From: Roseovarius nanhaiticus
GTDB taxonomy: Bacteria; Pseudomonadota; Alphaproteobacteria; Rhodobacterales; Rhodobacteraceae
NCBI RefSeq assembly: GCF_900156535.1
Contig: NZ_FTNV01000001.1
Location: 2,045,938 to 2,109,937, forward strand
Direction of reading: 5' to 3'
DNA: 64,000 nt
Position 1 is the first letter of the stretch. The number at the start of each line of letters is the position of its first letter. A program made the translations under genes and the position numbers. Below are positions 7,941 through 16,807 of the stretch, in pieces. The notes under the pieces are model-generated. The model saw nothing but the letters and a program-made list of their open reading frames with translations, was not told where the DNA came from and made no database searches.

Positions 7941-8920
7941 CAGGCGGTCTCCTCGAGTGGGACTAGATTGGGCACGGGCACAATGCCCGGAATGATATGC
8001 GGCGTCAGACCTGCGCCATGACAGGCCGCGACAATCCGCGTATCGGGCGCGGAGGGCATGAGACAGAGGACATGTTCTCCGGCAACCGCGGCCTTGATCA
8101 GGGGTGCAGCATGGTCCGGCAGGGGGCCGAAAACGGCCTCGCGCCGGGCCAGCTCAAGCACGCCCGGCGACATGGTATCCCCGTGCAGCACCAGATCGGC
8201 CTCATGCAGAATGCGGCGCGTCTTGTGGGGCAGAAGCTCGGGGTCGCCGCTCGCGACGATTGCGAAGGTAATGCGGCCCGGCTCTGTACCTTTCCCGAGA
8301 TGCTGCGCCAGCTGCGCGTCCAGGACGGTCTGCAAATCCTCGCCGCGCTCCAGCGCCTCGGGGCCGCTGCGGAAGAAAAATGCACTCCAGAAGGCGCGGC
8401 GGGCGCGGCCCATGGGCAGCGCCTCGGCGATACCTCGGAACGCACGCGCAGCACGGGCGAGGGGGCCAAGGCGGGCGGGCAGCATCGCCTCGATATCGGC
8501 CTTAATCGCGCGGGCCAGAACGGGCGCCGTGCCTTCGGTGCCGATGGCGATGGTCACGGGGTCGCGGTCGACAATGGCGGGCGTGATGAACTGGCTGCCG
8601 CTCAGATTGTCGACGATGTTTGTCAGTGCGCCGTCCGCGCGCGCCAACGCCACGGTGCGCGCATCCTCGGCGGCGTCCTCATCGGCGGCGTAGAAAAGCG
8701 CGGCGCAAAGCGCATCGCCCGGGTCCATGCGGCGACGCACGAGCGAAAGGCGGCCCGCGCCGGCCCAGCTTTCGATCTCGGGCGCGGGTGCTTCGGAAAA
8801 GACGGTCAGCCGCGCCTCGGTCTTCATCAGAAGACGCAGCTTGGCCAGCGCGGCATCACCGCCACCCGACAGCACCACGCGGCGCCCCTCCAGTGCTATG
8901 AAGATCGGAAAATGTCTCAC
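7940..8920 (-). CDS. cysG: Siroheme synthase with intact dehydrogenase/ferrochelatase part and shortened methyltransferase part
   Basis: Makes siroheme for CysI. The N-terminal precorrin-2 dehydrogenase/sirohydrochlorin ferrochelatase module is complete (GGGDAALAK around 19-27; NIVDNL and SGSQFITPAIVDRDP around 101-121). The C-terminal part (about residues 215-326) begins like a uroporphyrinogen-III methyltransferase (ASGDPELL, then DTMSPGVLELARR) but is only about 110 residues instead of about 240 and has lost the centre of the SAM-binding fold. Total length 326 aa versus about 460 in E. coli CysG. Methylation of uroporphyrinogen III must then come from a gene elsewhere. First gene of the leftward sulfur operon. 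Confidence 0.88.
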   Translation of the reverse strand: MRHFPIFIALEGRRVVLSGGGDAALAKLRLLMKTEARLTVFSEAPAPEIESWAGAGRLSLVRRRMDPGDALCAALFYAADEDAAEDARTVALARADGALTNIVDNLSGSQFITPAIVDRDPVTIAIGTEGTAPVLARAIKADIEAMLPARLGPLARAARAFRGIAEALPMGRARRAFWSAFFFRSGPEALERGEDLQTVLDAQLAQHLGKGTEPGRITFAIVASGDPELLPHKTRRILHEADLVLHGDTMSPGVLELARREAVFGPLPDHAAPLIKAAVAGEHVLCLMPSAPDTRIVAACHGAGLTPHIIPGIVPVPNLVPLEETA

Positions 8921-8988
8921 ACGATGCCCATTCCGTTTGACTTGCCCTCATATATAGAAAATATTCCCGGCAAAGCGCCATGGGGGCG

Positions 8989-9018
8989 CGCCAATAAGGA
9001 CATACGTTCTAATTGGCG
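8989..9018. promoter_or_regulatory. Long imperfect palindrome between cysG and the Lrp-type regulator
   Basis: CGCCAAT (8989-8995) pairs with ATTGGCG (9012-9018), and 5 of the 8 inner pairs also match, so 12 of 15 positions are symmetric. It lies 43 bp upstream of the regulator and 69 bp upstream of cysG, where a shared operator would be expected. Confidence 0.5.
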
Positions 9019-9060
9019 GGCTGCCGCGCAGAGAAATTCCACCAATCGGAGAAAACCGGA

Positions 9061-9522
9061 ATGGCCGTTCGTCTGGATGATCTGGATCGGAAGATCCTTG
9101 GGCAGTTGCAAGAAGATGGGGGGCAGTCGCTGGACGATATCGCCAAATCCGTCGGCAGTTCCAAGACGCCGGTCTGGAACCGGATTCGCAAGATGCGCGA
9201 GGCCGGGGTCATCAAACATCAGACCTATTTGCTGGATGCCGAGGCACTGGGATTTGAGGCGTGCTTTTTCGTGCTGATCCGCACGTCCGAGCATGATGCG
9301 GAGTGGCAGCAGGCCTTTCTCAGGGCGCTGAAGGGCCGCCCCGAAGTGCAAGAGGCGCACCGGTTGGCGGGCGATATCGACTATATCCTGAAGGTGCGCG
9401 TCAGAAATGCGCGCGCCTACGACACGTTCTATCAGGCGCTGATCTCAGAGGTGAAAGTGCATAATGTGACCGCGCTCTTGTCGATGGAAGAGATCAAATC
9501 GACCACAATCCTGCCGCTATGA
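9061..9522 (+). CDS. Lrp/AsnC family transcriptional regulator
   Basis: A 153-aa protein with the AsnC-type winged helix-turn-helix (LDDLDRKILGQLQEDGG, about residues 5-60) followed by the RAM ligand-binding domain (about 70-150). ATG at 9061 was chosen: it follows GGAGAAAACCGGA and gives the standard N-terminus just before LDDLDRKIL; a frame starting at 9013 adds 16 residues and would start inside the palindrome. The gene is divergent from the cysG-led sulfur operon over 140 bp, so regulation of that operon is likely by position. Its stop overlaps the stop of convergent tpiA by 6 bp. Confidence 0.9.
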   Translation: MAVRLDDLDRKILGQLQEDGGQSLDDIAKSVGSSKTPVWNRIRKMREAGVIKHQTYLLDAEALGFEACFFVLIRTSEHDAEWQQAFLRALKGRPEVQEAHRLAGDIDYILKVRVRNARAYDTFYQALISEVKVHNVTALLSMEEIKSTTILPL

Positions 9523-10278
9523 TGCGCTAGACTGGGCTTCCAAGGCACTGATGATAGGAGAAAAATCATCCACGGACAGGCTGGCGCCGCCCACCAGCGC
9601 GCCGTCCACGTTTGATACAGCAAAAATCTCGGCGGCATTCGCGCCCTTGACTGATCCGCCATAGAGCAGACGCACCGACCGGCCCACTCCCGCGCCAAAG
9701 CGTCGCTCGATCCGGGTGCGGATAAAGTCATGCACCTCGCCGATTTGATCGGTGGTCGGCGTCAAGCCGGTGCCGATCGCCCAGCATGGCTCATAAGCGA
9801 TCACGGTGTTTTCGCCCGTCGCGGTATCGGGGACCGAGCTGGAGAGCTGCCCGCCGATAATGTCGAGCGTGTTTTGCGCCTCGCGCTCGGCCAGGCTCTC
9901 CCCGACGCAGATGATGGCGATCAGGCCCGCCTCATGCGCGGCACGCGCCTTGGCGCGGACGTCATCACTTGTCTCGCCATGATCGGCGCGCCGCTCGGAA
10001 TGGCCTAGAATGACGGCTCCGGCCCCAGCCGCACGCAGCATGTCGGCGGAAATGTCGCCGGTATGCGCACCGGCAGATTCTGAATGGCAATCCTGCCCGC
10101 CGATGGTGATGAGGGCCGCGTCAGAAAGCGCTGCCGCGGCGTCAATCAGGGTGAAGGGCGGACAGATCATGATATCGACAGCGCCACCACTGTGCGCACG
10201 GGCCAACGCCTCGAGCATGCCCAGCGTACTCCGCTCGCCGTTCATCTTCCAGTTGCCTGCTGCCAGTTTTCGCCGCAT
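9517..10278 (-). CDS. tpiA: Triosephosphate isomerase
   Basis: Interconverts dihydroxyacetone phosphate and glyceraldehyde 3-phosphate. The 253-aa TIM barrel has AGNWKMNG near the N-terminus (catalytic Lys), the electrophilic His in GHSERR, the catalytic Glu in AYEPCWAIGTG and the phosphate-binding YGGSVKG. ATG at 10278 is preferred over an in-frame TTG six bases upstream because GAGGGG is better spaced from it. Monocistronic by layout: convergent with the Lrp gene and followed upstream by a 268-bp spacer. Confidence 0.95.
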   Translation of the reverse strand: MRRKLAAGNWKMNGERSTLGMLEALARAHSGGAVDIMICPPFTLIDAAAALSDAALITIGGQDCHSESAGAHTGDISADMLRAAGAGAVILGHSERRADHGETSDDVRAKARAAHEAGLIAIICVGESLAEREAQNTLDIIGGQLSSSVPDTATGENTVIAYEPCWAIGTGLTPTTDQIGEVHDFIRTRIERRFGAGVGRSVRLLYGGSVKGANAAEIFAVSNVDGALVGGASLSVDDFSPIISALEAQSSAS

Positions 10279-10434
10279 GCCCAATCCCCTCAGCTATCGA
10301 TGCTCATCGCCTGCCTCGCCCAATCGCAAGCCGCGCCGCAATCGTCAAGCGCGGCTTCGGTGAAGGCACTCTAGCACTGGCCGAAGTGTTTTTGCGCGCA
10401 AACGGATGCAAGCCCGCGCAACAGCGCAGCGATC

Positions 10435-10465
10435 GCGGTGCAGCACCGTTATCGCGCTGCACCGC
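10435..10465. repeat. Inverted repeat in the tpiA-sufA spacer
   Basis: GCGGTGCAG (10435-10443) and CTGCACCGC (10457-10465) form a perfect 9-bp stem with a 13-nt loop. No T-run follows on either strand, so it is not a clear terminator; an operator or mRNA structure is possible. Nothing else in 10279-10546 could be assigned. Confidence 0.4.
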
Positions 10466-10546
10466 GCAAATCCGGCTATCCAAGAAGGTATGGCCCTGCA
10501 AAAGACCGCGCGAAAACCGGGCGCGGATTGCCTCTTTCGGGAAGCG

Positions 10547-10912
10547 TCACCCGTTTTGACCGAGCTTTTCGTCGAACTTGATCGATTCGCCGCAGCCGCA
10601 CGCTTCGGTCACGTTGGGGTTGTGAAAGCGGAAGCCCGACTCGAGCAGGCTGACCTCGTAATCGATTTCGGTACCAAAGAGGAACATCTGCGCCATGGGC
10701 GCGATCATCACGCGCGCGCCTGCCGTCTCAACCACCTCGTCATGCGGGTCGACCTCGGTCACGTAGTCCATCGTGTATTCCATACCCGCGCAGCCACCCT
10801 TCTTGACGCCGATGCGCAAGCCTTGATGGCCATCCTTGGTCATGAGTTTCGAGATCTGCGCCGCGGCGCGATCTGTGATGGTGACGGCCTGTTTGCCGGG
10901 AATGCCAAACAT
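10547..10912 (-). CDS. sufA: HesB/IscA/SufA-type iron-sulfur carrier
   Basis: A-type carrier that hands Fe-S clusters to target enzymes. The 121-aa protein has the three conserved cysteines Cys41 (GGCAGM) and Cys105/Cys107 (ACGCGES). ATG at 10912 follows AAAGGA and gives the usual length; the upstream extension to 10966 has no family similarity. It lies 72 bp after a MIP18-family gene on the same strand, which in related genomes forms the end of the suf operon; the SufBCDS genes are not in this window. SufA, IscA and ErpA cannot be separated with certainty from sequence alone. Confidence 0.85.
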   Translation of the reverse strand: MFGIPGKQAVTITDRAAAQISKLMTKDGHQGLRIGVKKGGCAGMEYTMDYVTEVDPHDEVVETAGARVMIAPMAQMFLFGTEIDYEVSLLESGFRFHNPNVTEACGCGESIKFDEKLGQNG

Positions 10913-10984
10913 CTGCTGCGTTCCTTTGCGTTTGAGACCAAGGTAAGGGCGCACCGCATGCTTCACAAGCGGCGCGGCATCCTT

Positions 10985-11347
10985 CTACATGAAGCCCAGT
11001 TCCAGCCGGGCCTCGTCGCTCATCATGTCCATGCCCCAGGGCGGCTCCCAGACGAGGCTGACATCGACCTGCTTGATGCCGTCCAGCGGCTCGATCGCGT
11101 CTGCAACCCAACCCGGCATTTCGCCCGCGACGGGGCAGCCGGGAGCGGTAAGTGTCATAATGACCTTCACTGCATTCTCGTCATCAATGTCGATCGTGTA
11201 GATCAGGCCCAGATCGTAGATATTCACCGGGATCTCCGGGTCGAACACCGAGCGGCAAGCCTCGACGATTTCTTCATATTTCGGATGCCCGGTCGAAGAG
11301 GGGGCGATCAGCGGGATACCCTCGAAGGGTTGTGGATTTTCGGTCAT
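10985..11347 (-). CDS. MIP18/DUF59 family Fe-S assembly protein (SufT-like)
   Basis: A 120-aa protein with the DUF59 core VFDPEIPVNIYDLGLIY (about residues 34-50) and the conserved Cys71 in TAPGCPV, ending with the SLVWEPPWGMDMMS motif shared by SufT and PaaD-like proteins. Members help cluster maturation. ATG at 11347 has AGGAAG 6 nt upstream. The pairing with the A-type carrier supports a SUF-system role rather than a phenylacetate (PaaD) role. Confidence 0.87.
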   Translation of the reverse strand: MTENPQPFEGIPLIAPSSTGHPKYEEIVEACRSVFDPEIPVNIYDLGLIYTIDIDDENAVKVIMTLTAPGCPVAGEMPGWVADAIEPLDGIKQVDVSLVWEPPWGMDMMSDEARLELGFM

Positions 11348-11425
11348 GTCACTTCCTGCACCTTTGCCTGAGTTTTTATATAGGGATTGTGACGCCATGC
11401 GTAAAGTGCGCCGCGCAGGGGTGCG

Positions 11426-12835
11426 TCACCCGGACTTGCGCTTGCGGATCGGAGTAGGGCGCACCCGCGCCTCAATCGTCTCGTAAAGCTTGCCGACGAT
11501 ATTCTTGCCGGTCGAGCCCTCGATTCCCTCGAAGCCAGGCGAGGAATTCACCTCAAGCACTTTTGGCCCCTTTTCGGCGCGCAAAAGGTCCACACCCGCC
11601 ATGTTGAGGTTGAAGGCGCGCGCGGCGCGCAGGGCGGTCTCCCGCTCTTCCTTGGTGATGCGCACCGATTGCGCGCTGCCGCCGCGATGCAGGTTCGAGC
11701 GGAAATCGCCCTCGGCCCCGGTGCGCTTCATCGAAGCGACGACCTTGCCGCCGATCACGAGGCAGCGAATATCCTCGCCCGCCGCCTCCTTGACGAAATC
11801 CTGCACCAGGAAGTTGGCCTTGAGGCCGCGGAACGCGTCAATCACCGACTCCGCCGCCTTTTTCGTCTCGGCCAGCACGACGCCCTTGCCTTGTGTCGAT
11901 TCCAGCAGCTTGACGATCAGCGGCGCAGTACCGACGAGGCCGATGATGTTGCCCGTATCGCGCGGGCTGGCGGCGAAGGCGGTGTTGGGCATGCCGATCT
12001 TGGCGCGGGCCATGATCTGGTGCGCGTGCAACTTGTCACGGCTGGCGACGATGCCGGCGCTGCCGTTGACGCAATAGGTGCCGATGGTCTCGAACTGGCG
12101 CAGGATCGCCGCGCCGTAGGGCGTGATCGAGGCGCCGATACGCGGGATCACGGCGTCAAAGCGTGGTAAACGCTTCCCGTCATAATGCACTTCGGGCGCC
12201 ATCGCATTGATCGCCATGTAGCAGCGCGTAGTGTTGACGACCTCGACGGTATGCCCGCGCTTTTCGCCCTCCTCGACCAGCCGCTTGGTGCTGTAATTAT
12301 CCTCGCGGCTGAGAACGGCGATGCGCAGGGCGCGGTCGGGCGCCTCGCTGCGCATCTTGGCGGTGGTGTAGACGTCATAGCTCAGCTCGGGCTGCAAAAA
12401 CCGGTCCGTCGCCACGATCGAGATGTGATCCTTGAGCGCCTGACGGCCCAACAGCATCCGGCTGGCCATGCCGCCCCGGTTGGTCAGGGTGATCTCGATA
12501 GGCCAGCTATCGCCGTTTACTGCGAGAGGCGTCTCGATCACGAAGCGCGACTCGCTCTCGCCGTTGGACGAGGTCACATCGCGTCGATCGATAATCAGGG
12601 CAGAGCACGGAATGACCAGATCGTCGCGCCCCGGGATCGGATGGAGCGTGAAGCGCACCTTGGGGCGTGCGGCGGGCCCGAAAGTCTCGATGTCGAATGC
12701 GTGGAGCGCCGACGTGCGCGCACCTGTATCCACCTTGGCCCGCAACGCGGGCACGCCCAGCTTGGGAAGGGCTATCCACTCTTCCCATCCGAATTGTAGC
12801 TGTTCTGGGATCTCTGGTTGATCGGCACGGGACAT
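11426..12835 (-). CDS. rimK: RimB-like retropepsin domain fused to RimK-type glutamate ligase
   Basis: A 469-aa two-domain protein. The N-terminal part (about 15-150) belongs to the putative ATP-dependent zinc protease family (RimB-like), with the aspartic-protease-like [10 protein letters not shown] at residues 36-45 and LLGRQAL further on. The C-terminal part (about 170-455) is a RimK-type ATP-grasp ligase with [18 protein letters not shown] (ATP loop), [14 protein letters not shown] and the metal site [14 protein letters not shown]. RimK adds glutamates to ribosomal protein S6 in E. coli; here the target is inferred only. The last residues are basic (RKRKSG). Monocistronic. Confidence 0.9.
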   Translation of the reverse strand: MSRADQPEIPEQLQFGWEEWIALPKLGVPALRAKVDTGARTSALHAFDIETFGPAARPKVRFTLHPIPGRDDLVIPCSALIIDRRDVTSSNGESESRFVIETPLAVNGDSWPIEITLTNRGGMASRMLLGRQALKDHISIVATDRFLQPELSYDVYTTAKMRSEAPDRALRIAVLSREDNYSTKRLVEEGEKRGHTVEVVNTTRCYMAINAMAPEVHYDGKRLPRFDAVIPRIGASITPYGAAILRQFETIGTYCVNGSAGIVASRDKLHAHQIMARAKIGMPNTAFAASPRDTGNIIGLVGTAPLIVKLLESTQGKGVVLAETKKAAESVIDAFRGLKANFLVQDFVKEAAGEDIRCLVIGGKVVASMKRTGAEGDFRSNLHRGGSAQSVRITKEERETALRAARAFNLNMAGVDLLRAEKGPKVLEVNSSPGFEGIEGSTGKNIVGKLYETIEARVRPTPIRKRKSG

Positions 12836-12939
12836 GGCGGCATCCTTTCATTGACGTCGCTTGAAGTGCGGGAACCTAGCGCAATCGCCCAGAAGGTGAA
12901 AGTGCGCCCTTGGTCCCGAAAAGGACAGGCGCTACTGGA

Positions 12940-13236
12940 TCAGTCGCGATTGATGTCGCCCCGCACACGCCGGACCTGACCTTTTTCCAACCGGAAATAG
13001 CGCCTCAGCCCAAGCCATGCACCCAAGGATAAAAGTGCCCAAAGCGCCAGGAGGAGCGGCAGCCCCATAAGGCCCGGCGCAAACACCAGGATAAGCCCCA
13101 CCAGCGCTCCGCCAATGGCGAATCCGAGCGCCAGGAAGCCGGGCAGGACGATTTCGGTGATGCCCAGAAGGAGCGCAGCAGCAATCCAGACCCACCACAG
13201 CTGCCACAGCGGCAGGGTTTCCACAGCCTCGATCAT
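12940..13236 (-). CDS. Short NfeD-family membrane protein
   Basis: A 98-aa protein with two or three hydrophobic segments (about residues 10-50 and 55-72), resembling the membrane part of short NfeD proteins. The OB-fold domain of longer members is missing, leaving a basic tail. It overlaps the SPFH gene by 4 bp (ATGA), the classical NfeD-SPFH pairing, so the two products probably form one membrane microdomain complex. Confidence 0.8.
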   Translation of the reverse strand: MIEAVETLPLWQLWWVWIAAALLLGITEIVLPGFLALGFAIGGALVGLILVFAPGLMGLPLLLALWALLSLGAWLGLRRYFRLEKGQVRRVRGDINRD

Positions 13237-14123
13237 GCCTTGCCCTTGAGCATGGAAAACGCGTTGCCAAACGCCTCGAGCGCATTCGCGGGCACGAGGA
13301 TGGTCGAGGAAGACGGGCTGGCGCCCAGCTTGTTCAGCGCCTCGACCTGTTTCAGCGCCACCTGGTATTGCGCCGCCTCGAGGCCGTTATCGGCAATGGC
13401 GCGTGCGACGACGGAGGTGGCGTAGGCTTCGGCGTCGGCGGCGATGCGGCGGGCCTTGGCGATCTGCTCGGCGGCATAAAGCTCGGCGTCGGCATTGAGT
13501 TCGACGGCGCGCTTTTGCCCCTCGGCTTCGGTCACGTGGGCGCGGCGGGCACGCTCGGCGTTCAGCTGTTGCAGCATCGCATCTCGGGTGGCCTGATCGA
13601 GGTTCACATCCAGGATCTCGGCGCGTGTCACCTCGATGCCCCAGTTATCCACGGCATCCTCGACCGAGTTCTTGATCGTCTGGATCAGTTGCGCGCGGTT
13701 CGATTGCACCTCGTCGAGGTCCATCTTGCCCATCTCGGCCCGCACGATACCGGCGACGGTCGTGGCGATGGCGCCGTCGATGTCGCGGATGCGATACACC
13801 GTCTTTTCCGGCTGCACGATGCGGTAGAAGACCGAGCTGTCGACCTGCACCAGTACGTTATCCTTGGTGATCGCGTCCTGGCTGGCGGTGGGCAATTGCC
13901 GCTCAAGGATGGAAATGCGGTGCGCGACCTTGTCCAGAAACGGCACGATCATGTTGATGCCCGGCCCCAGCACCGAATGCAGTCGGCCGAACCGCTCGAC
14001 CACGTGCTGTTCGGATTGCGGCACGATCTGGATCGCCTTGAAGATGGCGATGATGATCAGGATCGCCAGCAAGATATAGAGAAGGTTCGATGAGAGCAGC
14101 TCGGCAACGGCGTCTTGGGTCAT
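13233..14123 (-). CDS. SPFH/band-7 (stomatin/QmcA-like) membrane protein
   Basis: A 296-aa protein with one N-terminal membrane segment (about residues 13-30), the SPFH domain (about 35-195: VPQSEQHVVERFGR, GPGINMIVPFLD, RAEMGKMDLDEV) and a charged coiled-coil C-terminus. It resembles stomatin-like QmcA, which oligomerises at the membrane and modulates proteases. ATG at 14123 puts the membrane segment at the N-terminus; a longer frame to 14225 runs into the tgt start region. Co-translated with the NfeD gene. Confidence 0.9.
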   Translation of the reverse strand: MTQDAVAELLSSNLLYILLAILIIIAIFKAIQIVPQSEQHVVERFGRLHSVLGPGINMIVPFLDKVAHRISILERQLPTASQDAITKDNVLVQVDSSVFYRIVQPEKTVYRIRDIDGAIATTVAGIVRAEMGKMDLDEVQSNRAQLIQTIKNSVEDAVDNWGIEVTRAEILDVNLDQATRDAMLQQLNAERARRAHVTEAEGQKRAVELNADAELYAAEQIAKARRIAADAEAYATSVVARAIADNGLEAAQYQVALKQVEALNKLGASPSSSTILVPANALEAFGNAFSMLKGKA

Positions 14124-14218
14124 GTACAGGCTTTCTGAAAAAGGGCGCGGCGAATGGCTTTTGCAAAGCAGAGTAATGCGCTTTATGCAGCGGCAAAAGT
14201 GAATAAGGGCTTGAGGCG

Positions 14219-15349
14219 ATGACAAAGCGGATCGAATTTCAGCTGGCGGCGACCGACGGCGCCGCGCGCACCGGCACCATCCGCACGACGCGCGGCGATA
14301 TCCGCACGCCCGCGTTCATGCCGGTCGGCACCGCCGCCACCGTCAAGGCGATGATGCCCGAAAGCGTCGCGGCCACCGGCGCCGACATCCTTCTGGGCAA
14401 TACCTACCACCTGATGCTGCGCCCCACGGCCGAGCGGATCGCGCGGCTGGGCGGGCTGCATGATTTCATGAACTGGCAGGGTCCGATCCTGACCGATAGT
14501 GGCGGCTTTCAGGTGATGAGCCTTGCGGACTTGCGCAAGCTGACCGAGGAGGGCGTCGCCTTTCGCAGCCATATCGACGGATCGAAGCATATGCTGACGC
14601 CCGAGCGGTCGATGGAGATCCAGAAGCTGCTGGGCAGCGATATCGTGATGTGTTTCGACGAATGCCCGGCGCTGCCGGCCACCGACAAGGCCGTTGCCGA
14701 AAGCATGGAGCTATCGATGCGGTGGGCGCGCAGGTCGAAAGAGGCGTTCGGCGACCGGCCCGGTCATGCGCTTTTCGGCATCATGCAGGGCGGTGTGACA
14801 CAAGAACTTCGCGGTATAAGCGCCGAGAAACTCAAGGAGATCGGCTTTGACGGCTATGCGATCGGCGGCCTGGCGGTGGGTGAGGGTCAAGAGGCCATGT
14901 TCGGCGTTTTGGACTACGCGCCCGCCATGCTGCCCGAGGACAAACCGCGCTACCTGATGGGCGTGGGCAAGCCCGATGACATCGTGGGCGCCGTCGCGCG
15001 CGGTGTCGACATGATGGATTGCGTGCTGCCCAGCCGCTCGGGCCGCACCGGGCAGGCCTGGACCCGGCAAGGCCAGGTCAACATCAAGAACGCGCGCCAC
15101 GCGGACGATCCGCGCCCGCTGGACGAGCATTGCACATGCCCCGCCTGCCGCAACTATAGCCGCGCCTATCTGCACCACGTTTTCCGCGCGCAAGAAATGA
15201 TTAGCGGCATGCTGTTGACGTGGCACAACCTGCATTACTACCAAGAGATCATGTCGGGCATGCGCCAAGCGATTGCCGCGCAGCGCTTTGATGCGTGGCA
15301 GCAGGGTTTTCACAGCACTCGTGCGATGGGCGATATCGAGCCGCTCTGA
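14219..15349 (+). CDS. tgt: Queuine/preQ1 tRNA-ribosyltransferase
   Basis: Exchanges guanine 34 in Asp, Asn, His and Tyr tRNAs for preQ1. The 376-aa barrel contains [17 protein letters not shown] near the N-terminus, the catalytic region [19 protein letters not shown] and the zinc site [16 protein letters not shown]. Length and motifs are standard. Divergent from the SPFH-NfeD pair; no other queuosine genes are in the window. Confidence 0.96.
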   Translation: MTKRIEFQLAATDGAARTGTIRTTRGDIRTPAFMPVGTAATVKAMMPESVAATGADILLGNTYHLMLRPTAERIARLGGLHDFMNWQGPILTDSGGFQVMSLADLRKLTEEGVAFRSHIDGSKHMLTPERSMEIQKLLGSDIVMCFDECPALPATDKAVAESMELSMRWARRSKEAFGDRPGHALFGIMQGGVTQELRGISAEKLKEIGFDGYAIGGLAVGEGQEAMFGVLDYAPAMLPEDKPRYLMGVGKPDDIVGAVARGVDMMDCVLPSRSGRTGQAWTRQGQVNIKNARHADDPRPLDEHCTCPACRNYSRAYLHHVFRAQEMISGMLLTWHNLHYYQEIMSGMRQAIAAQRFDAWQQGFHSTRAMGDIEPL

Positions 15350-15467
15350 TCACCTGTAAGCCAAGCTTTCAGATCATCACGAAAACTGATGCAGTTGCGC
15401 CTTGCTGCGGCGCAGCGCGTTCTTACCTGTGAGGCCACACAGCAACATCTCCGAAAGGCATTTCAAG

Positions 15468-16562
15468 ATGACCGATAAGCTATTCACCCCCATCGACGCC
15501 GGCGCCATCCACGCGCAGAACCGCGTCGTGATGGCCCCGCTGACCCGCAACCGTGCCGATAATGTGACCGGTGAAGTGGGCGACATGCATGTCGATTACT
15601 ACCGCCAGCGCGCCGGCGCCGGCATCATCATTACCGAGGCCACGCAGATCAGCCCCGAAGGCAAAGGGTATTTCCAGACCCCCGGCATTCACACCGAGGG
15701 GCAGGTGGCCGCATGGCGGCGCGTCACCGATGCCGTCCACGAGGCGGGCGGGAAGATCGTTGTTCAGCTGTGGCATGTCGGGCGCATCAGCCACACGTCT
15801 TTGCAGTTGAATGGCGCACAGCCTGTGGCCCCTTCGGCAATCGCGGCTGACGTACAGACCTTCACCGCAGATGGCTTTGCCGACACCTCGACGCCCCGCG
15901 CGCTGGAGCTGGACGAGATGCCGCGCCTGATCGCCGATTTTGTTCATGCGGCCCAGATGGCCAAGAAGGCCGGCTTCGACGGCGTCGAGGTGCATGGCGC
16001 CAATGGCTACCTGCTCGACCAGTTCCTCAAGACCGGCAGCAACCACCGGACCGATGCCTACGGTGGCAGCCCCGAAAACCGCGCGCGTCTGCTACTCGAA
16101 GTGCTTGAGGCCGTGACCAAGGTCTGGGGCGGCAACCGCACCGGCCTGCGCCTGTCGCCATTTTCGCCTGCGAACGGGATCGAGGATGCGAATCCGCAAG
16201 AGACGTTTGAATACCTGGTCCCGCAGCTCAACCGTTTTGGCCTAGCCTATCTACACATGATCGAAGGCGCCACCGGCGGCTCGCGCGAGTTGACCGAGGG
16301 CCAAAGCCTGGCCGCGCTGCGGAAGCTTTTTGACGGGGTCTATATGGGCAACAACGGCTATGACCGCGCCATGGCGATCGACATGGTCGAGAGCGGCAAG
16401 GCGGATATGGTGGCCTTCGGCGTGCCTTTCATCGCCAACCCCGACTTGCCCGAGCGGCTGCGCCAAAACGCACCGCTGAACAAGCCGGACAAGGACACCT
16501 TCTACGGCGGCGGGCGCGAGGGATATACGGATTATCCGAGCCTGCCAGAAACGGTCGCCTGA
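15468..16562 (+). CDS. Old Yellow Enzyme family alkene reductase (NemA-like)
   Basis: FMN- and NADPH-dependent reductase of activated C=C bonds and nitro compounds. The 364-aa barrel has VVMAPLTRNRAD, GRISHTSLQ, the substrate-pair region DGVEVHGANGYLLDQFL and a C-terminal FGVPFIANPDLPERL. The ATG at 15468 follows GAAAGGC and matches the family N-terminus MTDKLFTP; the longer frame from 15402 is not supported. Stands alone between tgt and lon. Confidence 0.9.
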   Translation: MTDKLFTPIDAGAIHAQNRVVMAPLTRNRADNVTGEVGDMHVDYYRQRAGAGIIITEATQISPEGKGYFQTPGIHTEGQVAAWRRVTDAVHEAGGKIVVQLWHVGRISHTSLQLNGAQPVAPSAIAADVQTFTADGFADTSTPRALELDEMPRLIADFVHAAQMAKKAGFDGVEVHGANGYLLDQFLKTGSNHRTDAYGGSPENRARLLLEVLEAVTKVWGGNRTGLRLSPFSPANGIEDANPQETFEYLVPQLNRFGLAYLHMIEGATGGSRELTEGQSLAALRKLFDGVYMGNNGYDRAMAIDMVESGKADMVAFGVPFIANPDLPERLRQNAPLNKPDKDTFYGGGREGYTDYPSLPETVA

Positions 16563-16568
16563 CACCCA

Positions 16569-16624
16569 TCGGGGGCGGCCCGCCGCCCCCGACCATCACG
16601 GGCCGCGATTTTTGCGAAAAATCG
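16569..16624 (+). terminator. Tandem hairpins after the alkene reductase
   Basis: A perfect 10-bp stem TCGGGGGCGG/CCGCCCCCGA (16569-16592, 4-nt loop) is followed by a second palindrome CGATTTTT/AAAAATCG (16606-16624). The T-run sits within the second stem, so termination is likely but the layout is unusual. Confidence 0.45.
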
Positions 16625-16807
16625 ATCTGTCCAGTGCTTGCCCCCGGCCCGGCGTCAGGCCATTCTGCGCCAAAGGTTGAAAGGGGCCGGTCACTGCCCC
16701 AGATTATAGCGACAGATGGAGAGGGCATGGTCGCCGCCGAGCGGGGCCTGACCCTCTTGCCAAGAAAGGGCCGGATAAAATCCCTGCCCGATGCATAAGG
16801 AAAGAGC

